12,887 nt of DNA. It comes from Desulfurococcales archaeon. Its GTDB lineage: Archaea; Thermoproteota; Thermoprotei_A; Sulfolobales; Desulfurococcaceae. The stretch is from NCBI GenBank assembly GCA_015522345.1, contig WAML01000217.1:1-12887 (forward strand), written 5' to 3'. Positions 7,061-12,887 of the stretch are shown one piece after another. Positions within the stretch are counted from its first letter, which is position 1, and every line of letters starts with the position of its first letter. The position numbers and the translations under genes were made by a program. The notes under the pieces were generated by a model. That model was given only the letters and a program-made list of their open reading frames with translations, did no database searches and was not told where the DNA came from.

Positions 7061-8119
7061 TTGAAACCTGATGAACTAGTAGGAATAATTGGATGGGGCT
7101 CATATATACCATTATATAGACTACCGTTAAATAATATAGCTCGTATCTGGGGGTTTCCTACTGAAACCCCTAGAGGTCTAAATGTTACAGAAAAAGCTGT
7201 TGGCAGCATAGATGAAGATGCTATAACTATGGGGTGGGAGGCTTCATTAAATGCTCTAAGAAGAGCGGATATAAACCCTAGAGAAATAGGTGCTGTATGG
7301 TTTGGGACAGAGTCAAAACCTTATGCTGTAAAGCCGTCTGCTACAGTTATTGCTGAAGCTCTAGGGATAACCCCTAAGACTATGGCTACGGATCTAGAGT
7401 TCGCGTGTAGAGCTGCTAGTGAAGCAATAAGAATAAGTATAGGAGCTATAGCGTCTGGCTTAATCAAGTATTCTCTAGTAATAGGTTCTGATACAGCCCA
7501 AGCTAATCCTGGAGATATACTTGAGTTTACGGCATCTTCTGCAGCAACAGCTTTGATCCTGGGTCCTAGAGAAGAAGCTGCTGCAGTATTTGAGGGTAGC
7601 TATACATATGTTACTGATACACCAGATTTCTGGAGGAGAGCTTATCAACCATACCCCCTGCACGGCGAAGGATTTACTGGTGAACCAGCTTATTTCCACC
7701 ATATAATAAATGCTGTTAAAGGCTTACTCGAGGAAACAGGATTAAGTATAAATGACTTTGATTATGCAGTGTTTCATCAACCAAATGGGACATTCCCTCT
7801 AAGAGTCGCTAAAAAACTTGGTATACCTAAGGAGAAGGTATTGCCAGGTTTAGTTACGCCATATATAGGCAATAGCTATAATTCATCTGCATTAATAGGA
7901 TTATCAAAAATACTTGATAATGCAAAACCGGGTGAAAGAATACTTCTAGCTCCATTTGGTAGTGGAGCTGGTAGTGATGCATATAGTATAGTAGTAACTG
8001 AGAAAATCCTTGATAAACAAGATAAAGCTCCTAAAGTAGAGGATTATCTAAAGAGGAAGAAAGTCGTAGACTATGGTTTTTACGCTAAATCACGTAGATT
8101 AATTAAAAGGATAAGGTGA
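7061..8119 (+). CDS. hmgS: Hydroxymethylglutaryl-CoA synthase, archaeal type
   Basis: It condenses acetyl-CoA with acetoacetyl-CoA to HMG-CoA in the archaeal mevalonate route to isoprenoid lipids. The 352 aa match archaeal family length (about 345-350). The thiolase-fold active site is complete: general base E84 in FGTES, nucleophile C116 in DLEFACRAA, and H239 in VFHQPNG. Further conserved parts are GSDTAQ (142-147), GNSYNSSALIGL (270-281) and PFGSGAGSDAYS (298-309). The start is a TTG at 7061 with GGTG at 7049-7052 eight bases upstream. An in-frame stop lies at 7043 and no ATG lies between, so the rare start is well supported. The TGA stop overlaps the SD of the DUF35 gene. In many archaea a thiolase gene follows directly, but not here. 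The assignment is firm. Confidence 0.95.
   Translation: MKPDELVGIIGWGSYIPLYRLPLNNIARIWGFPTETPRGLNVTEKAVGSIDEDAITMGWEASLNALRRADINPREIGAVWFGTESKPYAVKPSATVIAEALGITPKTMATDLEFACRAASEAIRISIGAIASGLIKYSLVIGSDTAQANPGDILEFTASSAATALILGPREEAAAVFEGSYTYVTDTPDFWRRAYQPYPLHGEGFTGEPAYFHHIINAVKGLLEETGLSINDFDYAVFHQPNGTFPLRVAKKLGIPKEKVLPGLVTPYIGNSYNSSALIGLSKILDNAKPGERILLAPFGSGAGSDAYSIVVTEKILDKQDKAPKVEDYLKRKKVVDYGFYAKSRRLIKRIR
8115..8119 (+). promoter_or_regulatory. SD site overlapping the HMG-CoA synthase stop codon
   Basis: GGTGA contains the TGA stop of the synthase (8117-8119), and the ATG at 8126 follows after about 7 bases. This is the same stop-within-SD layout as at the dppB/dppC junction and suggests coupled translation of the synthase with its DUF35 partner. 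Confidence 0.7.
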
Positions 8120-8125
8120 GCAAAG

Positions 8126-8548
8126 ATGAGGTATTCTATTGCTAGATTCTGGAGAGAACGAAAAAGCCATTATAAACTACTTGGTAAAAAATGTCTAGAG
8201 TGTGGTAGAATAAATTATCCTCCAGGAAGAATATGTCGTTACTGTGGATCTGATCAGCTTGAAGACATAGAACTACTTGATAAAGGACGTGTTGTCACAT
8301 GGTCTACAATATATACTGTTCCCACAGGATTTGAAGAGTATAAGCCTATAATAATAGCTGTAGTAGAGTTGCTGAAGACACGTGTAAAGATACTTACAAG
8401 ACTAGTAGATGTAGAACCCGATGAAATTAGAGAAGGTATGATAGTAGAACCTGTTCTAAGGAGAATAAGTGAAGATAGGGATGCTGGATTAATACATTAT
8501 GGAATAGTTTATCGACCTTCACTGCTTGGTGAAAGAGAGAGTGAGTAG
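8126..8548 (+). CDS. DUF35 Zn-ribbon/OB-fold protein, HMG-CoA synthase partner
   Basis: This is a small non-catalytic scaffold protein of 140 aa. The N-terminal rubredoxin-like zinc ribbon has cysteines C23, C26, C37 and C40 (KCLECGRINYPPGRICRYCG). It is followed by a probable OB-fold at about 48-110 (KGRVVTWSTIYTVPTGFEEYKP and after). In methanogenic archaea the homologous protein bridges HMG-CoA synthase and acetoacetyl-CoA thiolase in one complex that channels acetoacetyl-CoA. Its place directly after the synthase, with a coupled start, supports the same role. The downstream reductase gene overlaps its 3' end. The thiolase that the complex needs is not encoded in this window. Family and partner are confident; channelling in this organism is inferred. 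Confidence 0.9.
   Translation: MRYSIARFWRERKSHYKLLGKKCLECGRINYPPGRICRYCGSDQLEDIELLDKGRVVTWSTIYTVPTGFEEYKPIIIAVVELLKTRVKILTRLVDVEPDEIREGMIVEPVLRRISEDRDAGLIHYGIVYRPSLLGERESE
8528..8532 (+). promoter_or_regulatory. SD site fixing the HMG-CoA reductase start at 8541
   Basis: GGTGA lies 8 bases before the GTG at 8541. The open frame can be extended to GTG 8529 or TTG 8526, but those codons lie in or at this SD. The preferred start leaves an 8-bp overlap with the DUF35 gene. Confidence 0.55.
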
Positions 8549-9791
8549 TGAAATAAAGAGTAAAATTTTAGAACTAGTTGAAAAAGTCGTTAATGGAAAA
8601 ATCCCTATTCATAAAATAAGCGAGTATACAGGCAACGAGAACATAGCTACTATTGTCAGAAGAAAAGCTATAGAGGAATTAACTAAAACCCACTTACCTG
8701 CAATAGGCTCTACTATAATAGATTTTGTAGAAGTTGTTGGAAGAAACATAGAAAACCCCATTGGCGCTATACAGATACCACTAGGTATAGCCGGTCCTTT
8801 GAAAATAAATGGTGAGTATGCTAAAGGAGAATACTATATACCCTTGGCCACGACTGAAGGAGCTTTAGTAGCTAGCGTGAATAGAGGTTGTAAAGCAGTT
8901 ACTCTTAGCGGGGGAGCAAAGACAAGAATATTATTTGATGGTATGACACGAGCACCTGTTTTCTGGACACCTAGTATTGATGAAGCAATAAAACTTGTCT
9001 CTTGGATAAAGAAGCATTTTAGTGAGATAAAGAAAGTAGGAGAATCAACTACTAGGCATGGAAAACTATTAGATCTAGAGACTTATTTTGCAGGGAATAT
9101 CGTCTGGATTAGACTAGTATATAGTACAGGCGATGCTATGGGCATGAATATGGTCACAATAGCTACAGACAAAATATGTAATTTTATTGAGGAAAAGTAC
9201 CCAGGGGAAACACAGTGTATTTCATTAAGTGGGAATTTATGTGTAGATAAGAAACCGTCGGCAATAAATATTCTAAGAGGACGTGGTAAAAGTGTTGTTG
9301 CTGAAGCAATTGTAAAGAGAAGTATTGTAGAAGAAGTTTTAAAGACTACTCCTGAAGCTATAAACAGAGTTAATATTGTAAAGAATTTACTAGGTAGCGC
9401 TAGAGCTTTATCTATGGGCTATAATGCTCATTACGCTAACATAGTTGCTGCAATATTTATAGCAACAGGACAAGATCTTGCACAAATAGTTGAAAGCAGC
9501 CTAGGATACACGTGGACAGAAGTCCGTAATGGAGACCTATACATTAGCGTTACTTTACCAAGTCTCGAAATAGGTACAGTTGGCGGCGGTACTTGGTTGC
9601 CTACTCAAAGAGAAGCTTTGTCTATACTCGGAGTAGCTGGTGGAGGTAATCCACCAGGCGTTAATGCCAAGAAGTTTGCAGAAATAATTGCAGCTGCAGT
9701 ACTAGCGGGAGAACTAAGTTTGTTAGCAGCTCTTTCTTCTAAAGAACTAGCGAAAGCACATGAACGACTTGGTAGAGGTAAAAGACATTAG
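8541..9791 (+). CDS. hmgA: Hydroxymethylglutaryl-CoA reductase (NADPH), class I
   Basis: It reduces HMG-CoA to mevalonate with two NADPH, the committed step of archaeal lipid synthesis. Numbered from GTG 8541 (416 aa), it shows ENPIGAIQIPLGIAGPL (71-87), the catalytic glutamate E106 in ATTEGALVAS, and the cofactor motif DAMGMNM (198-204). It also shows SGNLCVDKKPSA with catalytic lysine K237, GQDLAQ with D312, IGTVGGGTWLP (344-354) and the C-terminal histidine H407 in AKAHERLG. No membrane anchor is present, as usual for archaeal enzymes. The motif set matches class I rather than the bacterial NADH-type class II. It is the third gene of the mevalonate cluster and overlaps DUF35. It ends 9 bp from the stop of a convergent radical SAM gene. 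The longest open frame would begin at 8526. Confidence 0.96.
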   Translation: MSSEIKSKILELVEKVVNGKIPIHKISEYTGNENIATIVRRKAIEELTKTHLPAIGSTIIDFVEVVGRNIENPIGAIQIPLGIAGPLKINGEYAKGEYYIPLATTEGALVASVNRGCKAVTLSGGAKTRILFDGMTRAPVFWTPSIDEAIKLVSWIKKHFSEIKKVGESTTRHGKLLDLETYFAGNIVWIRLVYSTGDAMGMNMVTIATDKICNFIEEKYPGETQCISLSGNLCVDKKPSAINILRGRGKSVVAEAIVKRSIVEEVLKTTPEAINRVNIVKNLLGSARALSMGYNAHYANIVAAIFIATGQDLAQIVESSLGYTWTEVRNGDLYISVTLPSLEIGTVGGGTWLPTQREALSILGVAGGGNPPGVNAKKFAEIIAAAVLAGELSLLAALSSKELAKAHERLGRGKRH

Positions 9792-9800
9792 CATTTCTTC

Positions 9801-11426
9801 CTACTTTAGCAAGATCCTCTTTAATACAATATATTCTTTCTCGCAAACCTCTTCTACGTATTCACCAATAACTATTTTATTCCAAGGGAGTTCTTCTCCG
9901 TAGGGATAGCCTGTGAATACGTATTTTGTTGAATAGTTATTCCTATTTATAGTTCTACGCCATCCACCTAAACCTCCACCTTCAATAGCCCATTCAACTA
10001 ATATTTTTCCTATACTTCTATCACCTAGAGCTATTGAAGCTTGTATCCATGCCCAATTAGCATAGTAGGGTCTAGTATCCGTTATTCCAGAGAGTTCTTT
10101 TACACAATACCTTAATATTCTACGGGCTTTCTCTAGATCGATCATACCTATCCACTGGAAAGGAGTTTTTGGCTTTGGTATAAGGGGATTTATTGTAACT
10201 GTTACTCGTTTACCTTTTCTTCTAGCATAGCTAGCTATCTTCCTTATAAAATCTATATTCTCCTTTACACTATCCATATCCTCTCCTTTAACTCCTATTA
10301 TGAAGTATAGTTTTAGATCAAATGATTTATCTACGATATTAGATAGGGTATTAATTAAGTCTTTATTCGAAGATACTCCCCTAAAACATTTACAGAATGC
10401 TCTATACACTTTATTACTTATATTCTCTGGGGCCACGACTATAGTTTTTTGACCTATGTTCTTAATGAGGTCTAGTGCCTCATTATTTAATACATCTACT
10501 CTAAGCGATGGTATAGATGCTTTAATACCTTGATTACCTAAATAATCTAGTATTCTCTTTTCATCTACTGTGCCCAAGAAGTAGAGGGAATAAAATATGA
10601 CTCTATCTAAACTATTTACTTCAAGTCCTTTTTGTATAAGGTCTTTGAGTGTAGAGTACTTTCTTGGTCTATAAGGCTTGAATAGTCTTCCTTCTAAACA
10701 GAAGCGACACCACCAAGGACATCCTCTAGCTGATTCGACGATGTATCCTCTGCCGTACACGGGTTCTTTGTCTATAGACTGTATCTGCTTTATTGGATAA
10801 AAGGCTTCATCTATGTTTGAAATCCATATTCTCCTAGTTTTCTCGCTACAGTCTGGTATATAGAATCCTTCTTTACTACATAGGTTCTCAATTAATTTCT
10901 TGGGGTCATCTATGTTCTCTATCAATGTCTCTATGAATGTTGGTAAGAGCACTTCTACTTCACCAACAAATACTCCATCAACAATATCTTCTAGTGGCGC
11001 AGGATTAGCCATTGGAGCAGGGCCGCCGACAAAGACTAGGTGTTGGAGTCTCCGTCTATTTCTATAGGGTTCTATACCTGCAGCTAATAATATTCTAATA
11101 AGATTAACGTAGTCTGGTTCATAATGTATACTAGCTATTATATACTTGAATTTATTTAAGGGTGTTCTAGTTTCTAAGCTTCGAGGCAGAGGTTCTTTTC
11201 CAGAAAGTCTAGTTACTGTGAAACGCTCTATGTATACATAATCGTATTTGTTGCCAAGGAAGTATATCATATGAGTAGCAAGACTGGATAAAGATGCCTC
11301 GTATATACTTGGGTATATAAGCGCTATTCTAACTATACCCCTTCTATGCTTCTTTATAACAGTATTTACTTCTCTGACCACTATAGACACACCTTTACCT
11401 GTAATTTTATCTACCTCTATATACAT
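9801..11426 (-). CDS. B12-binding-like/radical SAM protein of unknown substrate
   Basis: This is a 541-aa protein with two parts. The N-terminal 30-165 or so looks like the B12-binding-type Rossmann domain of COG1032 proteins (IALIYPSIYEAS, then VFVGGPAPMANP and DGVFVGEVE). The cobalamin DxHxxG motif is not seen, so B12 may not bind. The radical SAM core carries GCPWWCRFC (C236, C240, C243). The stretch NPLIPKPKTPFQW (413-425) and the later ALGDR-SIGKILVEW segment recall the uncharacterised TIGR03960-type family (from memory). Four further cysteines (C183, C193, C345, C347) could matter. No GGTG-type SD precedes the ATG at 11426. The gene is convergent with HMG-CoA reductase and divergent from the aminotransferase, with only 20 bp between starts. 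The class is firm, the reaction unknown; a role in RNA or cofactor modification would be guesswork. Confidence 0.87.
   Translation of the reverse strand: MYIEVDKITGKGVSIVVREVNTVIKKHRRGIVRIALIYPSIYEASLSSLATHMIYFLGNKYDYVYIERFTVTRLSGKEPLPRSLETRTPLNKFKYIIASIHYEPDYVNLIRILLAAGIEPYRNRRRLQHLVFVGGPAPMANPAPLEDIVDGVFVGEVEVLLPTFIETLIENIDDPKKLIENLCSKEGFYIPDCSEKTRRIWISNIDEAFYPIKQIQSIDKEPVYGRGYIVESARGCPWWCRFCLEGRLFKPYRPRKYSTLKDLIQKGLEVNSLDRVIFYSLYFLGTVDEKRILDYLGNQGIKASIPSLRVDVLNNEALDLIKNIGQKTIVVAPENISNKVYRAFCKCFRGVSSNKDLINTLSNIVDKSFDLKLYFIIGVKGEDMDSVKENIDFIRKIASYARRKGKRVTVTINPLIPKPKTPFQWIGMIDLEKARRILRYCVKELSGITDTRPYYANWAWIQASIALGDRSIGKILVEWAIEGGGLGGWRRTINRNNYSTKYVFTGYPYGEELPWNKIVIGEYVEEVCEKEYIVLKRILLK
11418..11423 (+). 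promoter_or_regulatory. Candidate TATA box for the aminotransferase, inside the neighbouring gene
   Basis: TATATA within the first codons of the divergent radical SAM gene would place the transcription start at about 11446-11447, right at the chosen GTG and before any leader. A weaker AATTTTAT at 11403-11410 would instead leave the GGTG SD in the transcript. With 20 bp between the two starts, any promoter must lie in the neighbour's coding region. Confidence 0.25.
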
Positions 11427-11436
11427 ATTATGTCTT

Positions 11437-11440
11437 GGTG
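11437..11440 (+). promoter_or_regulatory. SD-like site favouring the aminotransferase start at 11447
   Basis: GGTG lies 6 bases before the GTG at 11447. The longer frame from TTG 11435 or GTG 11438 would translate through it. The family's usual N-terminus also begins only shortly before the SPAVKRLRASEIRELLK segment, which fits the shorter form. Confidence 0.5.
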
Positions 11441-11446
11441 TACATC

Positions 11447-12664
11447 GTGGGTAATTCCCTCCTTGAACTTTTAAGTCCAGCAGTTAAGAGGTTACGTGCT
11501 TCTGAAATACGTGAGTTACTCAAACTAGTAAGAAAGTCTAAGGAGATTATTAGTTTTGCAGGCGGTATACCGGATCCTAAGTATTTCCCTAAAGAAGAAT
11601 TAGCTGAAATAGCTACTAAAGTAATAACAGAACAAGGAGAATATAGTCTACAATATAGTGAGACTAAGGGTGTTCCCGAGTTAAGAGAAGCTTTAGCAGA
11701 CTTCTTATACAGGAATAGAGGCTTTAAAGCAGATCCTGAAAACATAATAATTACTTCAGGCAGCCAGCAGGCCCTCGATATTGTTGCTAGAGCCTTTATT
11801 TGTATAGGAGATAAGGTAATAACGGAATCGCCTTCATACCTAGCTGCTATTGGAGCATTTAAACTAGCTGGAGCTGAATTAGTTGGTATAAAGATTGATG
11901 AGAACGGTATGAAAACATTTATTCTAGAAGATGTATTGCGGAAGCTAAAGTCAGAAGGATTTAAGCCGAAATTCATATACACTATTCCCGTAGCTCAAAA
12001 CCCAGGCGGCGTTACTATGAGTAGAGATAGAAAGAAGCATTTGTTAGAACTAGCTAGCCAATACGATCTATTAGTTATAGAAGATGATCCATATAGCTAC
12101 TTCGTATTTGATGAGAAAGCTGATATAACTTCGCTAAAAGCTCTAGATAAAGAAGATAGAGTACTATATATGAGTACAATAAGCAAGATCCTGGCTCCAG
12201 GTATACGTTTAGGCTGGATTGTTCCTCCAGAAGAACTAACTAGAAGACTAGAATTATTAAAACAATATGTTGACTTACACAGTCCTACATTAAATCAGTA
12301 CATATTTGCTGAAGCTATAAAGACTGGGTTAGTAGACAGACATGTAAAGAAATTAAAGAACGTGTATAAGGTTAAGAGAGATGCTATGGTCTCAGCTATG
12401 GAAGAATACTTCCCAGAATACACATGGTATAGTAGACCAATAGGTGGATTCTTCGTATTCACATATATTTACAAACAAGGATTTGATGCAAAGAGTTACT
12501 TAACTGTAGCAATAGAGAAATACAAAGTCGCCTATGTACCAGGACAAGGGTTCCACCCAGATGGAACAGGAGAAAATAGTATGAGGTTGAGCTTTAGCTA
12601 TCCATCGCCAGAGACTATTAGAGAAGGTATTAAGAGACTATCGCAGCTAATTAAAGAACTATAG
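11447..12664 (+). CDS. PLP-dependent aminotransferase, class I/II (2-aminoadipate/aromatic transaminase-like)
   Basis: This is a fold-type I aminotransferase of 405 aa from GTG 11447. It shows FAGGIPDP (37-44), the phosphate-loop region SGSQQA (104-109), and N185 in VAQNPGG. It also shows IEDDPYSYF (211-219), which contacts the PLP ring, the Schiff-base lysine K247 in STISKILAPGIRLGW, and substrate-carboxylate R380 in NSMRLSFSY. The pattern PVAQNPGG plus APGIRLGW is that of the LysN/Aro8/KAT-II-like group. That group covers 2-aminoadipate, aromatic and branched substrates, so the substrate cannot be told from sequence alone. In a peptide-fermenting hyperthermophile it could start amino-acid breakdown to 2-oxoacids (inference). 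It is a single gene, divergent from the radical SAM gene and convergent with an unrecognised partial gene. Confidence 0.93.
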   Translation: MGNSLLELLSPAVKRLRASEIRELLKLVRKSKEIISFAGGIPDPKYFPKEELAEIATKVITEQGEYSLQYSETKGVPELREALADFLYRNRGFKADPENIIITSGSQQALDIVARAFICIGDKVITESPSYLAAIGAFKLAGAELVGIKIDENGMKTFILEDVLRKLKSEGFKPKFIYTIPVAQNPGGVTMSRDRKKHLLELASQYDLLVIEDDPYSYFVFDEKADITSLKALDKEDRVLYMSTISKILAPGIRLGWIVPPEELTRRLELLKQYVDLHSPTLNQYIFAEAIKTGLVDRHVKKLKNVYKVKRDAMVSAMEEYFPEYTWYSRPIGGFFVFTYIYKQGFDAKSYLTVAIEKYKVAYVPGQGFHPDGTGENSMRLSFSYPSPETIREGIKRLSQLIKEL

Positions 12665-12679
12665 CTTGCTTATTCTAAG

Positions 12680-12887
12680 TTATTTTAATATGATTATTAT
12701 ACCAAGGCTTTTTACAGGAAGTATACCAACTATATTTTTCAAGCTATCAACTACAACTTTCTTTACATACTTTACAATGTACTTAGAAAGTTTTACTGAT
12801 TCATTAACTAGGTCTTTAGATGGTGTAGCCTTTAATATAATTACTTTATTTAATCTAGTTGTATGTAGGTCTATTGATATACTGTAG
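12680..12887 (-). CDS. 3' end of an unrecognised minus-strand gene (partial)
   Basis: On the minus strand a frame is open from the window edge for 68 codons to a TAA at 12682-12680. No start codon of credible context is inside, so the gene would begin beyond the right edge. The visible tail is rich in Lys, Val and Ile (for example KYIVKYVKKVVVDSLKN) and ends in a hydrophobic stretch, PVKSLGIIIILK. I do not recognise it. The minus strand here is purine-rich, as the coding strand is in the other genes of the window, whereas the opposite frame is Phe/Thr/Ser-rich like a shadow. The stop lies 15 bp from the aminotransferase stop, giving a convergent pair. Real coding is likely but not certain. 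Confidence 0.5.
   Translation of the reverse strand, partial: YSISIDLHTTRLNKVIILKATPSKDLVNESVKLSKYIVKYVKKVVVDSLKNIVGILPVKSLGIIIILK

Noticed and set aside
11428..11982. Minus-strand 184-aa frame inside the aminotransferase gene
   Set aside because: It is the antisense shadow of a gene with all PLP-enzyme motifs; it is Ser/Leu/Ile-rich and resembles no family.
12666..12887. Plus-strand 73-aa frame starting at TTG and ending in TAG at the window edge
   Set aside because: It is Phe/Thr/Ser-rich and T-loaded, has no SD, and lies antisense to a frame with better coding character. The exact fit of its stop to the edge may be chance.
1..12887. CRISPR arrays, insertion sequences, tRNA or rRNA genes, defence or phage genes
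   Set aside because: No regularly spaced repeats, transposase motifs, terminal inverted repeats or RNA gene landmarks were found. The content is metabolic and transport genes.

Overview
The window is AT-rich, densely packed archaeal chromosome. The codon use (AGA/AGG for Arg, ATA for Ile), GGTG-type Shine-Dalgarno (SD) sites, TTTAAA-like TATA boxes, archaeal HMG-CoA synthase/DUF35/HMG-CoA reductase genes and an aKMT-like methyltransferase point to a hyperthermophilic crenarchaeon (Thermoproteota). Desulfurococcales is the best guess, possibly a low-GC genus such as Staphylothermus or Ignisphaera. That placement is inference; no rRNA or other marker is present. I saw no tRNA, rRNA, CRISPR array, insertion sequence or att site, and no gene-free stretch longer than about 300 bases.

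Layout: (1) 99-3107 (+) encodes the two membrane subunits of a Dpp/Opp-family peptide ABC transporter; the second carries a very large extracytoplasmic domain. (2) 3104-4689 (-) is an overlapping pair: an aKMT/Dot1-like methyltransferase followed by a radical SAM protein with a TRAM-like C-terminus. (3) 4865-6972 (+) encodes the two ATPases of the peptide transporter, so the minus-strand pair splits the transporter locus. (4) 7061-9791 (+) is a mevalonate-pathway cluster: HMG-CoA synthase, DUF35 Zn-ribbon/OB protein and HMG-CoA reductase. The acetoacetyl-CoA thiolase that usually lies between the first two is absent. (5) 9801-11426 (-) is a large B12-binding-like/radical SAM protein, divergent from (6) a fold-type I PLP aminotransferase at 11447-12664 (+). 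(7) The right edge holds the 3' end of an unrecognised minus-strand gene.

How the genes work together: BC and DF should form one peptide importer. Its substrate-binding protein is not in the window. Imported peptides would feed amino-acid catabolism, in which an aminotransferase like the one at the right could take part (inference). HMG-CoA synthase, with DUF35 as scaffold and a thiolase from elsewhere, makes HMG-CoA; the reductase converts it to mevalonate for isoprenoid ether lipids. The two radical SAM proteins are of unknown substrate and are the least understood parts of the window. Several starts were moved from the longest open frame to an internal ATG/GTG because the longer frame reads through its own SD site.
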